Source: Anaerosacchariphilus hominis (GTDB taxonomy: Bacteria > Bacillota > Clostridia > Lachnospirales > Lachnospiraceae). From it: 64,000 bases of DNA. Where the stretch lies: positions 248,001-312,000 of the forward strand of contig NZ_JACOOR010000004.1 of NCBI RefSeq assembly GCF_014290175.1, written 5' to 3'. This document shows, piece after piece, positions 61,618-64,000 of the stretch. A model generated the notes under the pieces. The model did not search any database and was not told the DNA's origin. It worked only from the letters and a program-made list of their open reading frames with translations. The first letter of the stretch is position 1. Every line of letters starts with the position of its first letter. Both the position numbers and the translations under genes were made by a program.

Positions 61618-62205
61618 TCAAAGACTTCCTTTCGTAGATAATACGTCTGTAATTCTCGGATCCTGTGTGGTCGCCATGTCGAGAGCCTTGGCAAAGGCCT
61701 TGAACATGCCCTCGATCATATGGTGGCTGTTGTTGCCGGACAGCATTTTGAAATGCAGGTTCATACCGGCGCTATAGGAAATGGCGTAGAAGAACTCCTT
61801 CACCATCTGGGTATCCATTTTTCCTACTTTTTCAGTAGGAAATTCCACATCAGACACATAATAGGGTCTTCCGGACAAATCCAGGGAGCACAGCACCAGG
61901 GCTTCGTCCATGGGAAGAATGCAGGTCCCGTAGCGTGCGATGCCCTTCTTGTCTCCCACTGCTTCCCGGATCACCTGTCCCAGCACGATGCCCGTATCCT
62001 CGATGGTATGATGACAGTCCACCTCCAGATCGCCCTTCACCTGACAGGTCAGATCAAAGAGTCCGTGTCTGGAAAAACCGTTCAGCATATGGTCGAAAAA
62101 ACTGATGCCTGTGGAGATATCCCCTTTTCCGCTGCCGTCCAGATTCAGGGTGATGGCGATATCTGTTTCTTTCGTGATTCTGGAAAAACTTGCAATTCGT
62201 TCCAT
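61618..62205 (-). CDS. hisB: Imidazoleglycerol-phosphate dehydratase
   Basis: 195 residues, the monofunctional form. Metal-binding motifs FFDHML (about 36), [10 protein letters not shown] (about 63-72) and the second repeat [14 protein letters not shown] (about 163-176) are all present. It converts IGP to imidazole acetol phosphate. One base separates it from hisIE, and 3 bp from hisD. Confidence 0.96.
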   Translation of the reverse strand: MERIASFSRITKETDIAITLNLDGSGKGDISTGISFFDHMLNGFSRHGLFDLTCQVKGDLEVDCHHTIEDTGIVLGQVIREAVGDKKGIARYGTCILPMDEALVLCSLDLSGRPYYVSDVEFPTEKVGKMDTQMVKEFFYAISYSAGMNLHFKMLSGNNSHHMIEGMFKAFAKALDMATTQDPRITDVLSTKGSL

Positions 62206-62208
62206 AGA

Positions 62209-63510
62209 TTAGTCCTCCTTCTTCTCAAACCGTACGGCAATGGAGTTGGCATGGGCGGTCAGCTGCTCTGCTTTCGCAAAGGTCTCGATATCCTCATGCA
62301 CGGCTTCCAAAGCTTCTCTGGAATAATAGACAATACTGGATTTCTTAATAAAATCGTCCACACTCAGCGGAGAGAAGAACTTCGCCGTACCATTGGTCGG
62401 CAGGATGTGGTTCGGTCCCGCAAAATAATCGCCCAACGGTTCGCTGGAATTTTCGCCGATGAAAATCGCGCCCGCGTTTTTGATCTTGGTCATTACCTGG
62501 AATGGATCCTTTGTAACGATTTCCAGATGCTCGCTGGCGATCTCGTTGGCCGCCGCAATGGCCTCGTCCAGATTCTCCGCGATCAGGATATATCCATAAT
62601 TTTCCAGAGATTTCTCCAGAATCGCTTTTCTGGACAGCTTCTGCACAAAACCCTCGATCTCCACCTGTACCTGATCTGCCAGCTCCTTGCTGGTGGTTAC
62701 CAGAATCGCGGAAGCCATCTCATCGTGCTCCGCCTGGGAAAGCAGATCAGCTGCCACATAGCGGGGATTCGCTGTCTCGTCGGCCAACACCAGAATCTCG
62801 CTGGGGCCTGCGATGGAATCAATGCTTACATAGCCATAGACAGCCTTTTTCGCCAGGGCCACATAGATATTGCCGGGTCCTACAATCTTGTCTACTTTCG
62901 GCACGCTTTCAGTACCGAAAGCCAGAGCCGCGATAGCCTGGGCTCCGCCTGCCTTGTAGATCTCGTCTACGCCAGCCTCGCAGGCTGCCACCAGGGTATT
63001 CGGTGACACCTTGCCGTCCTTTCCGGGCGGCGTGGTCATGACGATGCGCTCCACGCCTGCCACTTTGGCCGGCGCCACATTCATCAGAACGGAGGACGGA
63101 TAGACCGCCTTGCCGCCGGGCACATAGACACCGCAGGAGGCAATAGGTCCGATTTTCTGACCCAGCAGGGTGCCGTCCGGCTTACTGTCAAACCAGCTGT
63201 AGCGGCGCTGCTTTTCATGGTAGCTGCGGATATTTACCAGAGCCTTCCTGATGACCTCCAGAAGCTTCGGATCCACCTCCCGGTAAGCCTCTTCGATTTC
63301 CTCTTTGTTGACGCGGATGGAGGAAGAGTCAAGCTTCGCCCCGTCGAACCGCTCCGTATAGGAAAACAGGGCCGCGTCTTTATTCTTTTTTACATCTTCG
63401 ATGATGGCGTTGACCCGTTCGGTAAATTCCCCGTAATGGTTGGGGCTTCGCTTCAACAGCTCATCCAAGAGATTCTGTTTGCTGTTTTCATCCAATGTAA
63501 CGACTTTCAT
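62209..63510 (-). CDS. hisD: Histidinol dehydrogenase
   Basis: 433 residues. Typical blocks are YVPGGKAVYPSSVLMNVAPA (about 128-147), KVDKIVGPGNIYVALAK (about 200-216), SIAGPSEILVLAD and LLSQAEHDEMASAIL (about 255-269, zinc His/Gln), and ENSSEPLGDYFAGPNHILPT. It oxidises histidinol to histidine, the last two steps. Its ATG overlaps the acyltransferase stop by 4 bases. Confidence 0.97.
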   Translation of the reverse strand: MKVVTLDENSKQNLLDELLKRSPNHYGEFTERVNAIIEDVKKNKDAALFSYTERFDGAKLDSSSIRVNKEEIEEAYREVDPKLLEVIRKALVNIRSYHEKQRRYSWFDSKPDGTLLGQKIGPIASCGVYVPGGKAVYPSSVLMNVAPAKVAGVERIVMTTPPGKDGKVSPNTLVAACEAGVDEIYKAGGAQAIAALAFGTESVPKVDKIVGPGNIYVALAKKAVYGYVSIDSIAGPSEILVLADETANPRYVAADLLSQAEHDEMASAILVTTSKELADQVQVEIEGFVQKLSRKAILEKSLENYGYILIAENLDEAIAAANEIASEHLEIVTKDPFQVMTKIKNAGAIFIGENSSEPLGDYFAGPNHILPTNGTAKFFSPLSVDDFIKKSSIVYYSREALEAVHEDIETFAKAEQLTAHANSIAVRFEKKED

Positions 63511-64000
63511 TTCGATGACCTCCCAATGAGATGTCCGAACCGGCGGTTAAAAATCCAGACAATGGGAACCTCCGCGGCACAGACCAATATTGCAACGCCC
63601 AGATTGAACACAGGCTGGGACATTGGTATCCATTTTTTGAGAAAAAACATGCCTAACGAAACATAGTATACCACCAGAAAGGTGGCGTGTGTACACATAA
63701 TCACCAGGGAATTCCGACCAAGCCAGCAAAGCACGCGGCTTACCGGAAGGGCTTTTACCAGGCTGACGATACCGGCGCAGCATAAAAATGCGTTCAGATA
63801 ATGCACCGGATGCAGATAAAGATAATGTAAATCAAACACGGGCGACCGGAGCGCCAGCAGACTTCCGGGAAGCAGTAAAAACGTCAGCCAGCCTTTCGGA
63901 ATCTTAGCCAGATACCAGCCCATCAGCAGAAATGGCAGGGCCAGAAGCCCTCTGAGCACCGTGATAAGCAGATCATAACCGAGATACCTGATGGGACTGC
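63507..64000 (-). CDS. Acyltransferase 3 family membrane protein (partial)
   Basis: The frame is open to the window edge, giving the last 164 residues. About four hydrophobic segments are present. WLGRNSLVIMCTHATFLVVYY is the typical late-helix motif of acyltransferase 3 / fucose-4-O-acetylase-like proteins. These membrane enzymes O-acetylate sugars or other surface molecules. The N-terminal catalytic His lies outside the window. It overlaps hisD by 4 bases. Confidence 0.75.
   Translation of the reverse strand, partial: SPIRYLGYDLLITVLRGLLALPFLLMGWYLAKIPKGWLTFLLLPGSLLALRSPVFDLHYLYLHPVHYLNAFLCCAGIVSLVKALPVSRVLCWLGRNSLVIMCTHATFLVVYYVSLGMFFLKKWIPMSQPVFNLGVAILVCAAEVPIVWIFNRRFGHLIGRSSK

Overview
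The window looks like a chromosomal segment from a member of the Lachnospiraceae or a close relative in the Clostridia. The evidence is the gene order and gene content: a rimP-nusA-ylxR-ylxQ-infB-rbfA-nrnA-truB-ribF run, a radical SAM pair followed by rng-rplU-prp-rpmA-obgE-yhbY-nadD-yqeK-rsfS, an L27 precursor that carries a Prp cleavage site, strong AGGAGG-type ribosome binding sites and sigma-A type promoters. Most of the DNA is moderately GC-rich. The stretch from about 25.4 to 33.0 kb is visibly AT-rich and carries most of the mobile-element debris. Species is not assigned.

Layout. 0-11.3 kb (+): end of purF, purB, then the translation and transcription operon, followed by a small Mrr-like endonuclease and a histidine phosphatase. 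11.4-23.8 kb (+): ZIP transporter, miaB, a papain-fold-like protein, yfbR, a zinc-ribbon membrane protein, nfo, a beta-CASP nuclease, a cell-wall amidase, aroK, a nitroreductase, and a solute-binding lipoprotein translationally coupled to a hybrid histidine kinase. 23.9-25.3 kb: MATE exporter. 25.4-33.0 kb: hcp with its ferredoxin-like partner and a divergent Crp/Fnr regulator, a 0.2-kb MITE-like element, an HD protein, an IS66 remnant, an Rrf2 regulator, a DUF3786-like gene, a beheaded TetR gene abutting a GtrA-like gene, and the CIRCE element of hsp20.

33-42.4 kb (+, except ttcA): hsp20, nitroreductase, cytidylate-kinase-like gene, dtd, carB, ttcA (-), cysK, metY and an Rrf2/CymR-like regulator, which together form a plausible cysteine/methionine unit. 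42.4-47.4 kb: an SOS-type cluster with a YneA-like LysM protein, a cobalamin riboswitch with its own promoter and terminator but no gene behind it, a tyrosine recombinase, a DUF3048 lipoprotein and lexA. yneA and lexA share a nearly identical tandem operator layout. 47.4-56.5 kb (-): NUDIX, rsfS, yqeK, nadD, yhbY, obgE, rpmA, prp, rplU, rng and the two radical SAM partner genes. 56.6-64.0 kb (-): small membrane protein, large membrane glycosyltransferase-like protein, azlD/azlC, and a his segment (hisIE with an N-terminal HisF-like half-barrel, hisB, hisD) coupled to a truncated acyltransferase gene at the window edge.

I found no convincing tRNA, rRNA or CRISPR array. The observations most worth checking are the gene-less cobalamin riboswitch, the MITE-like element with 17-bp inverted ends and a 7-bp flanking direct repeat, the paired dispersed repeat at 6.9 and 42.5 kb, the matching lexA/yneA operators, the HisF-like extension of HisIE, and the ghost copy of the hsp20 promoter next to the IS66 remnant.
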